From contig JAIXMY010000002.1 in assembly GCA_020328045.1 (NCBI GenBank), positions 1-41,312 of the forward strand: DNA of 41,312 nucleotides, read 5' to 3'. Source of the DNA: Candidatus Endomicrobiellum pyrsonymphae (lineage in GTDB: Bacteria; Elusimicrobiota; Endomicrobiia; Endomicrobiales; Endomicrobiaceae). The notes under the pieces are model-generated. The model did no database searches. It saw only the letters and a list, made by a program, of their open reading frames with translations, and had not been told where the DNA came from. The position numbers and the translations under genes are program-made. Below are positions 1-9,285 of this stretch, piece by piece; positions within the stretch are counted from its first letter, which is position 1; the number at the start of each line of letters is the position of its first letter.

Positions 1-1492
1 TTCCATATCTTTTTTCTATATTCATCATCATAGTAAGAGGAATACCTCCACATTCCCACTGTTTCGGAGGTTTGACAAGATTTCTTACGTACGACATATA
101 TCCCGTAAAACCATTAAGAATAAGAATAGCCGCATTATAACCTAAAGCATAAGTATAATTTGCATCGAAATTCGACGGAATTCCACAACGTCCTTCATAT
201 CCAAAGAAGTGTGTAATAGTAGAAAACTTGCCTTTATACTTCTCTTCTTTTTTAAGCTCTGCAAGTCTCTTACGTATCATTTCAATTAAAAGTTCTTCTG
301 TTTCAATCAACGATACTGCAACATTACCATGAGGATCTCTGTCTAATATAAGTTGTGAAGCAATTCCGGATGGTAAACCCGCCATTAAATCTGAAAGCTT
401 TTTTGGGAGCTTTCCGCAAACAAAATCTCTTTTATCTTCCGTTGAAGACAGCTGTATAACAGTATCAGCATTTTCTGCCAAAACATCATTGATAGCTGAA
501 ATAAGTTCTTTCATTTCAGGTATAAATTCTATAACACCTTCAGGTATCAAAATAATACCGAAATTCTTGCCAACCTTAGAACGCTTTACTACAACCTCAA
601 CGATGCTTTCAACAACTTTTGTCAAAGTCATTTTTTTTGCTAAAATTTCCTCGCCAATTAAAACAATATTCGGCTGAGTTTTAAAGCCGACTTCTAATGC
701 GATGTGAGAAGCGCTTCTACCCATAAGACGAACAAAATGCCAATATTTTCTCGACGAATTTGCGTCACTACAAATATTTCCTACAAGCTCAGAATAAATT
801 TTTGTTGCCGTATCAAAACCGAATGAAATCTCCACGTATTGATTTTTCAAATCGCCGTCAATAGTTTTTGGAATACCGATAACACACTTGTCTATATTTT
901 CTTGTTTTAAATATTCCGCTATCATTGCAGCATTCGTATTGGAATCATCACCACCTACAACCACCAAGGCATCCACATGACATATTGCAAGACTATCTTT
1001 TGTTGAACAAAACTGTTCATATGCTTCAATCTTTGTTCTGCCGGACTGTATATAGTCAAATCCTCCGGTATTTCTGTATTCATCAAGAACTTTTTCATTA
1101 ATTTCTTTATACTTGTTTTCTAAAATTCCCAAAGGACCTCCAAGATATCCAATCAATGTGTTTTTCTTATTTGCTTTTTTTAATCCGTCAAAAAGCCCGG
1201 CAATAACATTATGACCTCCCGGTGCTTGACCACCAGAAAGAACAATTGCAACTTTTATAGGTTTCTTTTTCTTTACTGAAAGATTTGAGCCATTCTTAAA
1301 CGTAACTATGGGCAGACCGTAAGTGTTTTTAAAAAACTTCTTTACGTTACTTTGATCTGCTACAGATTGAGTTGGTTTTCCTTTAACTGGACTGACACAA
1401 GCCACTCCGCCTTTTAATACTTCAGGTAGTATGGGTTTAAACTTTGTCCTCACAACTTGAACTTCTGAAATGTTAGATAATTTCTGACCCAT
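1..1492 (-). CDS. pfp: Diphosphate (PPi)-dependent 6-phosphofructokinase, long form; C-terminus cut by window edge
   Basis: Not in the ORF track because it runs off the left edge. Reverse translation from ATG at 1492 gives MGQKLSNISEVQVVRTKFKPILPEVLKGG...KVAIVLSGGQAPGGHNVIAG...DALVVVGGDDSNTNA...IGIPKTIDGDLKN..., typical PPi-PFK motifs (SGGxAPGGHN, GGDDSNTNA, PKTIDGDL). Confidence 0.9.
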   Translation of the reverse strand, partial: MGQKLSNISEVQVVRTKFKPILPEVLKGGVACVSPVKGKPTQSVADQSNVKKFFKNTYGLPIVTFKNGSNLSVKKKKPIKVAIVLSGGQAPGGHNVIAGLFDGLKKANKKNTLIGYLGGPLGILENKYKEINEKVLDEYRNTGGFDYIQSGRTKIEAYEQFCSTKDSLAICHVDALVVVGGDDSNTNAAMIAEYLKQENIDKCVIGIPKTIDGDLKNQYVEISFGFDTATKIYSELVGNICSDANSSRKYWHFVRLMGRSASHIALEVGFKTQPNIVLIGEEILAKKMTLTKVVESIVEVVVKRSKVGKNFGIILIPEGVIEFIPEMKELISAINDVLAENADTVIQLSSTEDKRDFVCGKLPKKLSDLMAGLPSGIASQLILDRDPHGNVAVSLIETEELLIEMIRKRLAELKKEEKYKGKFSTITHFFGYEGRCGIPSNFDANYTYALGYNAAILILNGFTGYMSYVRNLVKPPKQWECGGIPLTMMMNIEKRYG

Positions 1493-1496
1493 GTTT

Positions 1497-2429
1497 TTAT
1501 CCTTTGCTCATTTTTTGTATAACTCTTGCAACAATATCCTCAGGATAGACTCGCGAAATACTATCCTTCTTTATTATGACATGATTTTCCAAGGGCATAG
1601 GACCTACCTGACCTGGATCTGTATAACCAAACACAGCTATACATTTTGTTCCCAAAGCCGCGGCCAAATGCATAGCACCTGAATCTATCCCAATAAATAA
1701 ATTAGATTTTTTCAAAAAAGCAGCGCTGTCTAAAATACCTTTTTCTGCTGTAAATAACGCAGGTTTTATTCTACATTTTTCGGCAATCTTACTCAAAGTT
1801 TCTTTTTCCCATTCTGCTCCTGAAAGAACACAATCAAATCCTTTTTCAAATAAAATATTTATTACTTCAATCCATTTACTTTCATCTAAACATTTATCAC
1901 GTCTTTTTTTACTTGCCCCTACTGAAACTGCTATTGTTTTTGCTACATTAAGATGGTTACTCTCAAACCAGTTTTGGACATTGCTCAAATTTTCTTTCGG
2001 AATATTTAAAATATTTGCATAATCAGATTCTATCGTTTTAAGCCCCACTTTTAATCCAAGCGCTCTATTATTGGACAATGACGGTACACCCAATCTTTGC
2101 GCTTTTTCTGTGAGTAAAAAACTTAAAGATGCCGTATTAAAACCAATCCTTTCTTTAACGCCTGATAAAAAAGCCGTAATCAACGAATTTGGCGATTCTG
2201 AAAAAAGAACCGCTTTATCGAAATTTTCTTTTTTTATAATTTTTACTGATAAATCATTTTTAGGTACAATGCCATCAACAAGTCCTGCAGAGACTAAAAG
2301 AGGACTTAAATTGGAATTAACAACAGAATATATTTTAGAATTTAGTTCTTGTTTTGCAGCTTTAAGCACAGGGAGAGAAAACAGCAAATCTCCAAGCTGA
2401 TTCATATGAAAAAAAACTATTTTATCCAT
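1497..2429 (-). CDS. ADP-heptose:LPS heptosyltransferase-like (GT9)
   Basis: MDKIVFFHMNQLGDLLFSLPVLKAAK N-terminus and C-terminal FIGIDSGAMHLAAALGTKCIAVFGYTDP motif typical of GT9. Confidence 0.85.
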   Translation of the reverse strand: MDKIVFFHMNQLGDLLFSLPVLKAAKQELNSKIYSVVNSNLSPLLVSAGLVDGIVPKNDLSVKIIKKENFDKAVLFSESPNSLITAFLSGVKERIGFNTASLSFLLTEKAQRLGVPSLSNNRALGLKVGLKTIESDYANILNIPKENLSNVQNWFESNHLNVAKTIAVSVGASKKRRDKCLDESKWIEVINILFEKGFDCVLSGAEWEKETLSKIAEKCRIKPALFTAEKGILDSAAFLKKSNLFIGIDSGAMHLAAALGTKCIAVFGYTDPGQVGPMPLENHVIIKKDSISRVYPEDIVARVIQKMSKG

Positions 2430-3346
2430 TTCTGTATCTCTGCGAAAACGTTTTCAGATTTAATATTGTTTATCCTATCACGATTTTTTTCGTTCACAAA
2501 AAGCGAAAACCGACCTATATAAGGCGATGTTTCATTAATATCTGAAGCACCAAAAATAAAAATAGATGGTGTTTGTAAAATTGACGACAAGTGCATAGAC
2601 CCAGTATCTGCACCTACGGCAACTTTACTCTTCAACAAAATTCCGGCAAGATCTTCTATATTTGTTTTACCGCACAAATCCACAATTCTATCAGAGCGTA
2701 TTTTACCAAAATCGCTTTTTAACCCTAAAACAACAATTTGTATATTAATATATTTATTTTTTACTAAATCTATCAATTTACAATAATTATCAACGCCCCA
2801 CTCTTTCCCATCGCCTCTAGCAAAAGGAAGAAGCGTAAGAAAATCTCCAAAAACTTTATTGTCTTTTAAAATACTTTCAGCATTTGACTCTATTTTTATA
2901 TTTACTTCAGGATTAAACAACTGTCCCGTCAAAAAACGAACAGGTTCCAAATTACGAAGAGTAGCATTGATATTTGCTTTTTTAGGACATACTTCTTTAA
3001 TCAGAAAACTACTAAACTCTTTCATTCCGGGAACACCAATTTTAGTTTTTGCGGTTGCAAATCTTGTAAGAGCAGCGCTTCGCAAAAGTCCCTGTAGATC
3101 TATGATTATATCATACTTTGTTTTTCTAACTTCTTTTAAAATTTCAAAAAAACCTTTTAAGCCTCTTTTTCTGTTCCAACTTATAATCTTGTCGACGTCA
3201 AGACAAATTTTGAGCAAAGATTCCCAACCATTAAAAACAACCCAGCTTATCTCGCATTTAGGGTACGCTTGTTTCAAAGCATTTGCGCATGGCAAAGCTT
3301 GAACAATATCGCCAAAAGAACTGGGTTTTATTATTAAAATTTTCAT
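2417..3346 (-). CDS. Heptosyltransferase family (GT9), WaaC/WaaF-like
   Basis: MKILIIKPSSFGDIVQALPCANALKQAYP..., AVGADTGSMHLSSILQTPSIFIFGASD; overlaps the next GT9 gene by 13 nt. Confidence 0.87.
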   Translation of the reverse strand: MKILIIKPSSFGDIVQALPCANALKQAYPKCEISWVVFNGWESLLKICLDVDKIISWNRKRGLKGFFEILKEVRKTKYDIIIDLQGLLRSAALTRFATAKTKIGVPGMKEFSSFLIKEVCPKKANINATLRNLEPVRFLTGQLFNPEVNIKIESNAESILKDNKVFGDFLTLLPFARGDGKEWGVDNYCKLIDLVKNKYINIQIVVLGLKSDFGKIRSDRIVDLCGKTNIEDLAGILLKSKVAVGADTGSMHLSSILQTPSIFIFGASDINETSPYIGRFSLFVNEKNRDRINNIKSENVFAEIQKWIK

Positions 3347-3525
3347 ATTTATCTATATGTCGTTTGTCGTCATCGTGAGACGATGAATTCGTCGAAGCAA
3401 TCCAGAATTTCTATAAAATATCCTCATATACTCTTTATAATGCTTGATGTAACACCGGTATATAATGTTTCGTCTCTTTTGTTGAGCTGGCTTGCTTCGT
3501 TCATTTCATTCCTTGATGGCGCAAC

Positions 3526-5202
3526 TTAAAGCGATTTGACTATATACAGTTTTCTTTTGATTTCTGAAAACACTTCTGCAACCGTTATATTCTTCATACA
3601 TATCACATCTTTACAATTTCTATTTCTGCACGGCTGACAATCTACTTGATGTTGTATAATTTTTGTACTGCCTCCATATGGTCCGGTACGTTTTGCATCT
3701 GTAGGTCCTAGAATCGCTACAGTCTGCGTATTTAGCGCCGTCGCGATATGCATAGGACCCGCTTCGTTGCCAACAAAAACTTTACACATTTTTAAAAATG
3801 CACATAATTCTTTTAAAGTAAATTTACCGGCCATGTCCACCATTTTGATACCTGCGTCCACTATTATTTCTTTGTTCAAATCTTTTTCACTCGTTCCACC
3901 TTCTTTCCCACCAACAAGCACAACGTCCGCACCCAATTCAGTTTTTAATTTACCAGCAAGTACGGCAAACTTATAACTATCCCATCTTCTTGAAATCCAC
4001 CCACCACCGGGATGAATACCTATCACTTTATCTAAATTTATATTTTCCTTCAAAAGTTTTTCTCTAACGCTTTTAAAGCATTCTTCAGGAATTGATATCG
4101 AATAATTCACTTCATATGTACAGCCTAAATACTTTGCAACTTCAAAATGTCTTTCAACACAATGGCGCTTTTGAGAAGCTTTTATCTCTTTGGAAAATAA
4201 CCAGGAGAATTCTCTCATACCATTTGTAGAAGATGACGCTAATTTAAATCTTGCGGCGGCAAGTTGAACAAGCATTGCCGATTTTGCAAGACCATGCAAG
4301 TCTATACTTAAATCAAATTTATCATTGCGAAGCTGTTTTTTTAAATTTCTATAATATTTTAAAGAAACCTGTTTTCTATCCCATATAAAAATATTCTCTA
4401 ATAGAGGATTGTCTTCTAAAATTTCAGAACATCTTTCATCTACAATCCAACTAAGTTTTGCGTGGGGATATTTTTTCTTTATTGCCGAAAGGACAGGCAA
4501 AGCAAAAATAATATCGCCTATCCTGCTTGGTTGAACTATCAATATCTTTGGGGACGGATGATACTCTAAATATTTTAATATGTCTTTCCTCCAATAGTAT
4601 TTATCTGTAAATTCAGATAACTTATTTAATCTTTCCTCTACGAGTGTCGTTTTTTCTTCTATATTATCACCATCATTCACGTAAATAGGCTCTCCATAAA
4701 TCTGCACGGTTTTTGAAAATGGCAAAGGGATTATTGTTTTATCCCATGATTTGTTTAAAACAATTTTATTTTTTGGCGAACAATTTATTGGCAACAATGG
4801 CATTCCCGTTTTTTGAGCTGTATATACGACGCCTGATTTAAGCTTATGATAGGGACCTCTTGGTCCATCTGCGGCAAAAGCAAGCGTACGTCCTTGACGA
4901 GCATATCTTATAATTTTTATTAGAGCTCGCTCTCCACCTTTGCCTGAAGATCCTCTAACAGTTATATAGCCAAAGCTCTTCAGAATTTGAGACAACATCT
5001 CGCCGTCATCTGATAAACTAACCATAATAACTATATTGTTTTTTTGATTAGACATCAACATAGGGAACTCATTCCCATGCCAAAAAGAATAAATTGACGG
5101 CTTAGGATAATGCAAAGTTTCGTTTAACGATTTCTTTCTCAAAGTTTTATCTATAATATGGCATATGAATGTAACAATTTTTATAAAACTCTCTTTACGC
5201 AT
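3526..5202 (-). CDS. Fusion protein: N-terminal DUF374/lysophospholipid-acyltransferase-like domain plus C-terminal GT9 heptosyltransferase II
   Basis: N-terminus ...YSFWHGNEFPMLM...SDDGEMLSQILKSFGYITVRGSSGKGGERAL...AADGPRGPYHKLKSGVVYTAQKTGMPLLPI (DUF374-like); C-terminus KILIVQPSRIGDIIFALPVLSAIKKKYPHAKLSWIVDE...HPGGGW...GNEAGPMHIATALNTQTVAILGPTD (GT9). Confidence 0.85.
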   Translation of the reverse strand: MRKESFIKIVTFICHIIDKTLRKKSLNETLHYPKPSIYSFWHGNEFPMLMSNQKNNIVIMVSLSDDGEMLSQILKSFGYITVRGSSGKGGERALIKIIRYARQGRTLAFAADGPRGPYHKLKSGVVYTAQKTGMPLLPINCSPKNKIVLNKSWDKTIIPLPFSKTVQIYGEPIYVNDGDNIEEKTTLVEERLNKLSEFTDKYYWRKDILKYLEYHPSPKILIVQPSRIGDIIFALPVLSAIKKKYPHAKLSWIVDERCSEILEDNPLLENIFIWDRKQVSLKYYRNLKKQLRNDKFDLSIDLHGLAKSAMLVQLAAARFKLASSSTNGMREFSWLFSKEIKASQKRHCVERHFEVAKYLGCTYEVNYSISIPEECFKSVREKLLKENINLDKVIGIHPGGGWISRRWDSYKFAVLAGKLKTELGADVVLVGGKEGGTSEKDLNKEIIVDAGIKMVDMAGKFTLKELCAFLKMCKVFVGNEAGPMHIATALNTQTVAILGPTDAKRTGPYGGSTKIIQHQVDCQPCRNRNCKDVICMKNITVAEVFSEIKRKLYIVKSL

Positions 5203-5263
5203 TTGTATTTCTCTTTTATTTCATATTGTTAACGAGGGATTATATCTCATCGTAAAATATTTC

Positions 5264-6838
5264 TCATGCGTTTTGTCTGTTTACAATAGTATCTTTAGCG
5301 TCAGGTAACATAGAAGGATAATCAGTGTTATAGTGTAGCCCTCTGCTTTCCTTTCTAAGCATTGCGGATCTTACAACAAGGTCGGCTATACACGCTATAT
5401 TTCTTAATTCTATATTGTCAACAGTGATAGGCGTATTATTAAAATACTGATCTATCTCACTTTTTAAAATATCTATTCTTTTTTTCGCTTTTAATAATTT
5501 TCCGTCAGAACGAATAATCCCTAGATAATTCCATGTTATACGTCTTATCTCTTCCCACTCTTGCATATAAATGGAAAGACTCTTTCCAGAAAAATTATTA
5601 TATTTACCAAAACTGCCTTGAATTTTGGGAAACTCTTTTTTTAAAAATTGTAACGAATCTTTATATACTCTATCTGCGTAAACAATACCTTCTAAAAGAG
5701 AATTTGAAGCAAGTCTGTTTGCTCCGTGTACTCCTGAACATGCTGTTTCTCCAACTGCATATAAATTATCAACGCCAGTTTTGCCGTTTTCGTCTATTGC
5801 AACACCACCGCAAAAGAAGTGAGCGGCAGGAACAACGGGAATCATGTCCTTTGCCATATCCATGCCGTACTCAAGACATTTTGCATAAATGTTTGGAAAT
5901 CTTTTCATCAAAAAGCCTCTGCTTTTTGATGTAATATCCAAATAAACAAAATTTTCTCTTCTAGATTTTAATTCACTGTCTATCGCTCTTGCAACAATAT
6001 CACGAGGAGCAAGCTCTTTTTGAGGGCTGTACTTGTCCATAAACGGTTCGCCGTTTTTAAGTCTTAAAACAGCGCCTTCTCCACGCACAGCCTCTGATAT
6101 TAAAAATGATTTTGCTTCACTGTTATACAAACATGTAGGATGAAATTGCACAAACTCCATATTAGATATATCAGCTCCGGCTCTATAAGCCATTGCCACA
6201 CCGTCGCCCGTAGCCACGTCGGGGTTTGAAGTATATAAATATGTTTTCCCGGACCCGCCCGTTGCTAAAACTATTATTTTAGCTTGAAAAATTTCGATTT
6301 TATTATTTTCATTATCAAAGACATAAGCGCCACGACAAACTTTGTTACCATCTAAGATTAAGTCTATCGCAGAACAATTTTCGTAAACAGTAACATTTTC
6401 ATGTTTTGAAATATTGCTTATTAAAACTTGCTCTATTTCGTTTCCAGTAACATCGCCGGCATGTAAGATTCTTCTCTTACTATGCCCGCCTTCCATACCC
6501 AAATCAAACCTCGAATTAGAATCATCCCGTTTAGTAAACTTTACCCCAAACCACGTCAATTCTTTTATTCTTTCCGGCGCTTCGACAACCATCTTCTCAA
6601 CCATTTTTTTATCGCAAAGCCCAGCTCCGGAAACGATAGTATCATGAATATGTTCTTCAAAAGAGTCAGATTTATCCATTACACATGCAACACCACCTTG
6701 AGCTCTACCCGTAGAAGAATCAAACATTTTTCTCTTCGTAACTAAAGAAATGCTACCACACTTTGACGCTTTTAAAGCCAAACTAAGACCAGCTATACCG
6801 CTACCTATAATTAGATAATCTGATTTTATCATTATCAC
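5264..6838 (-). CDS. nadB: L-aspartate oxidase
   Basis: FAD-binding DYLIIGSGIAGLSLALKA, TGRAQGGVACV, LATGGSGKTYLYTSNPDVATGDGVAMAYRAGADISNMEFVQFHPT, HGANRLASNSLLEG. Confidence 0.95.
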   Translation of the reverse strand: MIMIKSDYLIIGSGIAGLSLALKASKCGSISLVTKRKMFDSSTGRAQGGVACVMDKSDSFEEHIHDTIVSGAGLCDKKMVEKMVVEAPERIKELTWFGVKFTKRDDSNSRFDLGMEGGHSKRRILHAGDVTGNEIEQVLISNISKHENVTVYENCSAIDLILDGNKVCRGAYVFDNENNKIEIFQAKIIVLATGGSGKTYLYTSNPDVATGDGVAMAYRAGADISNMEFVQFHPTCLYNSEAKSFLISEAVRGEGAVLRLKNGEPFMDKYSPQKELAPRDIVARAIDSELKSRRENFVYLDITSKSRGFLMKRFPNIYAKCLEYGMDMAKDMIPVVPAAHFFCGGVAIDENGKTGVDNLYAVGETACSGVHGANRLASNSLLEGIVYADRVYKDSLQFLKKEFPKIQGSFGKYNNFSGKSLSIYMQEWEEIRRITWNYLGIIRSDGKLLKAKKRIDILKSEIDQYFNNTPITVDNIELRNIACIADLVVRSAMLRKESRGLHYNTDYPSMLPDAKDTIVNRQNA

Positions 6839-7683
6839 TTACTCCGTTTAGTCATTATAACATTATCAATAAGTCGCGTTTTGCCTATCCACACAGCTAC
6901 CGCAAAAACAACTCTTTTTGTGTTATTATCAGCAATGGATAAATTGCTAAAATTTACAATCTCTGCATAATCTATTCTACTGTTAGGAATTTTCCTTAAT
7001 TTATTTAAAACATTTCTTTTAACGAAATTTAAATCTTTATTTCTAAATTCATGAACAGCTTCTTTTAATGTTTTAGAAATTTTCAAACTTATATTTTTTT
7101 CTTCCTCGCTTAAATAAGAATTTCTGCTTGAAAGCGCAAGACCACTTCTTTCTCTTACTGTAGGGCAAGGAATAATTTTAGTTCTAAAATTTAAATCTCT
7201 TGCCATTCTTTCTAAAATTTTGAGCTGTTGAAAATCTTTAATTCCAAAATATGCTCTATCCGGGTACGATATGTTAAACAATTTTGAAACTACAGTCGCA
7301 ACACCTTCAAAATGCGCAGGTCTAAACAATCCGCATAAAATATCCTGCATCTTTTGAACTTCTACAAAAGTCCTATGCTCTTGTGAAAACATATCATCCA
7401 CTGAGGGCATAAAAACATAATCAACATGATTTTTTCTGCAAATATCCAAGTCTTTTTTAATCGGACGTGGATATTTCAGGTAATCTTCGTTAACGCCAAA
7501 CTGTATTGGATTTACAAAAATTGAAACTATGGTAATATCATCGTTTTTTTCTGATTTTGAAAGCAAAGAAATATGACCTTCGTGTAAAGCGCCCATTGTA
7601 GGGACAAGACCTATCTCATCGCCGTCTCTAAGATGTTTTAAAGCAATTTTTTGCATCTGCAACGCATTTTTTATAACTTTCAT
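6835..7683 (-). CDS. panC: Pantoate--beta-alanine ligase
   Basis: [65 protein letters not shown] motifs. Confidence 0.96.
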   Translation of the reverse strand: MKVIKNALQMQKIALKHLRDGDEIGLVPTMGALHEGHISLLSKSEKNDDITIVSIFVNPIQFGVNEDYLKYPRPIKKDLDICRKNHVDYVFMPSVDDMFSQEHRTFVEVQKMQDILCGLFRPAHFEGVATVVSKLFNISYPDRAYFGIKDFQQLKILERMARDLNFRTKIIPCPTVRERSGLALSSRNSYLSEEEKNISLKISKTLKEAVHEFRNKDLNFVKRNVLNKLRKIPNSRIDYAEIVNFSNLSIADNNTKRVVFAVAVWIGKTRLIDNVIMTKRSK

Positions 7684-8480
7684 TTGTACGCGTTCTCTTC
7701 CATCGGAAATTTTCCCTCTTTTACTTCATCTATATAATTTTTTACGGCAGTTTTTACTGTTTCACCGATATTTGCATATTTTTTAACAAACTTCGGCGTA
7801 AAATCCGTAAACATTCCAAGCATATCGTCAACAACTAAAACCTGTCCATCACAATAACGTCCTGCGCCTATACCTATAGTTGGTATTTTTAAACGTCCCG
7901 TAATTTCTTTTGCAAGCTGCTCTGGTATCGCTTCCAACACAATTGCAAACGCGCCAGTTTTTTCTAAAGCGACTGCATCAGAAATAAGTTTATTGTGAGA
8001 TTCCTGAGTTCTTCCCTGAACCTTAAAACCTCCGAACTTATTTATAGCCTGAGGCGTTAAACCTAAATGACCTACAACAGGAATTTTTGCATCAACAATT
8101 GCTTTAACCTGTTTTATAATTTCAATCCCGCCTTCAATTTTAACAGCTTCGGCTCCGCCATCTTTTACAATTCTTGCAGCATTTTTTACGGCATCTTCTA
8201 CGCTTATTTCATAAGACATAAACGGCATATCCGTAACAAGCAACGCGCCATCATTTCCTCTTTTTACGGTTTTTGTATGATATATCATATCTTCCACTGT
8301 AACCGGAAGGGTATTTTCGTAGCCAAGTTTGACATTGCCTAGAGAATCTCCAACAAGTAACATATCAATGCCTTGCGAGGAAATAAGTTTTGACATAACA
8401 TAATCATAGCAAGTGAGCATTGTTGTTTTTTCGTTTGCCTGTTTTTTATCTAAAATCGTCGTAACAGTTCTTTTATTCAT
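7680..8480 (-). CDS. panB: 3-methyl-2-oxobutanoate hydroxymethyltransferase
   Basis: [52 protein letters not shown]...; likely start is the internal Met ([10 protein letters not shown]) near 8480, not the track start at 8627, whose extension translates a GC-rich intergenic patch. Confidence 0.94.
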   Translation of the reverse strand: MNKRTVTTILDKKQANEKTTMLTCYDYVMSKLISSQGIDMLLVGDSLGNVKLGYENTLPVTVEDMIYHTKTVKRGNDGALLVTDMPFMSYEISVEDAVKNAARIVKDGGAEAVKIEGGIEIIKQVKAIVDAKIPVVGHLGLTPQAINKFGGFKVQGRTQESHNKLISDAVALEKTGAFAIVLEAIPEQLAKEITGRLKIPTIGIGAGRYCDGQVLVVDDMLGMFTDFTPKFVKKYANIGETVKTAVKNYIDEVKEGKFPMEENAYK

Positions 8481-8778
8481 TTTTATATTCCATAGTAAGC
8501 ACATGAAAGATATATGCCAGTTGTCGTTGCAGTTGTTCTCTTGCCATTTTGCCTTTTTCTCACTTCCATTGCGAGATCGAATAAGAAGCGCAAGTCTTGC
8601 GACGCGCGCAAGACACGAGCGCGCCATGAAGCAGCGAAGATATAGACTTCAACTACTTGGGTAGGGCAAGAGGTCGGAAATAAAACCTATGAATGACAGC
8701 CATTTTTATAGCAGAAGAGTCATCTCTCATCGTAAAATACTTTTCATGCGTTTTGTTTTATATTCCGTTTGGTTACAC

Positions 8779-9273
8779 TCACATGATTTTAACATTTTGA
8801 TTTTTAAGTATCAATGATTTGCTATATAAAATATCTCTTATTTTACGTTTTAAACCGGGATGTATAAAATCGATGGCTATTTCGCTCAACGGCGCTAAAA
8901 CAAAAAGTCTATTTTGTATTTCTTTATGCGGGATAATTAGATTAGAATTATTAATATTTTTTTTACCAAAAAACAGTATATCTATATCAATTACGCGAGG
9001 TCCCCATTTTACTGTCTTTACACGTCCTAAAATATGTTCCGACTGTTTTATTAATGAAAGCAAATCAATTGGACTCAAATCCGTTTGCGCTTTAATTACA
9101 ATATTATAAAAACCTCTTTGTTTAGGACCTATTGGAGATGTTGCGTAAAAAGAGGATATTTTCTTAACGTTTACAAACAAGCTACTTTGCAAAAAAGATA
9201 AAGCGGAAATAATATTTTCCGCTCTGTCTCCAACATTTGATCCTAAACCCAAATATATTGTGTTTTTCATCAT
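8779..9273 (-). CDS. folK: 2-amino-4-hydroxy-6-hydroxymethyldihydropteridine pyrophosphokinase
   Basis: IYLGLGSNVGDRAENI...SSFYATSPIGPKQRGFYNIV...WGPRVIDIDILFFG. Confidence 0.94.
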   Translation of the reverse strand: MMKNTIYLGLGSNVGDRAENIISALSFLQSSLFVNVKKISSFYATSPIGPKQRGFYNIVIKAQTDLSPIDLLSLIKQSEHILGRVKTVKWGPRVIDIDILFFGKKNINNSNLIIPHKEIQNRLFVLAPLSEIAIDFIHPGLKRKIRDILYSKSLILKNQNVKIM

Positions 9274-9285
9274 ATGGAGCGCTCA

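Noticed and set aside
2859-3302. 147-aa plus-strand ORF
   Set aside because: Antisense to the GT9 gene 2417-3346; likely spurious, as are similar antisense ORFs in hsdR, secD, topA, dprA and secF.
8481-8627. N-terminal extension of panB in the ORF track
   Set aside because: Extension translates a GC-rich intergenic patch with a small hairpin (gtcttgcg/cgcaagac); conserved PanB begins near [14 protein letters not shown].
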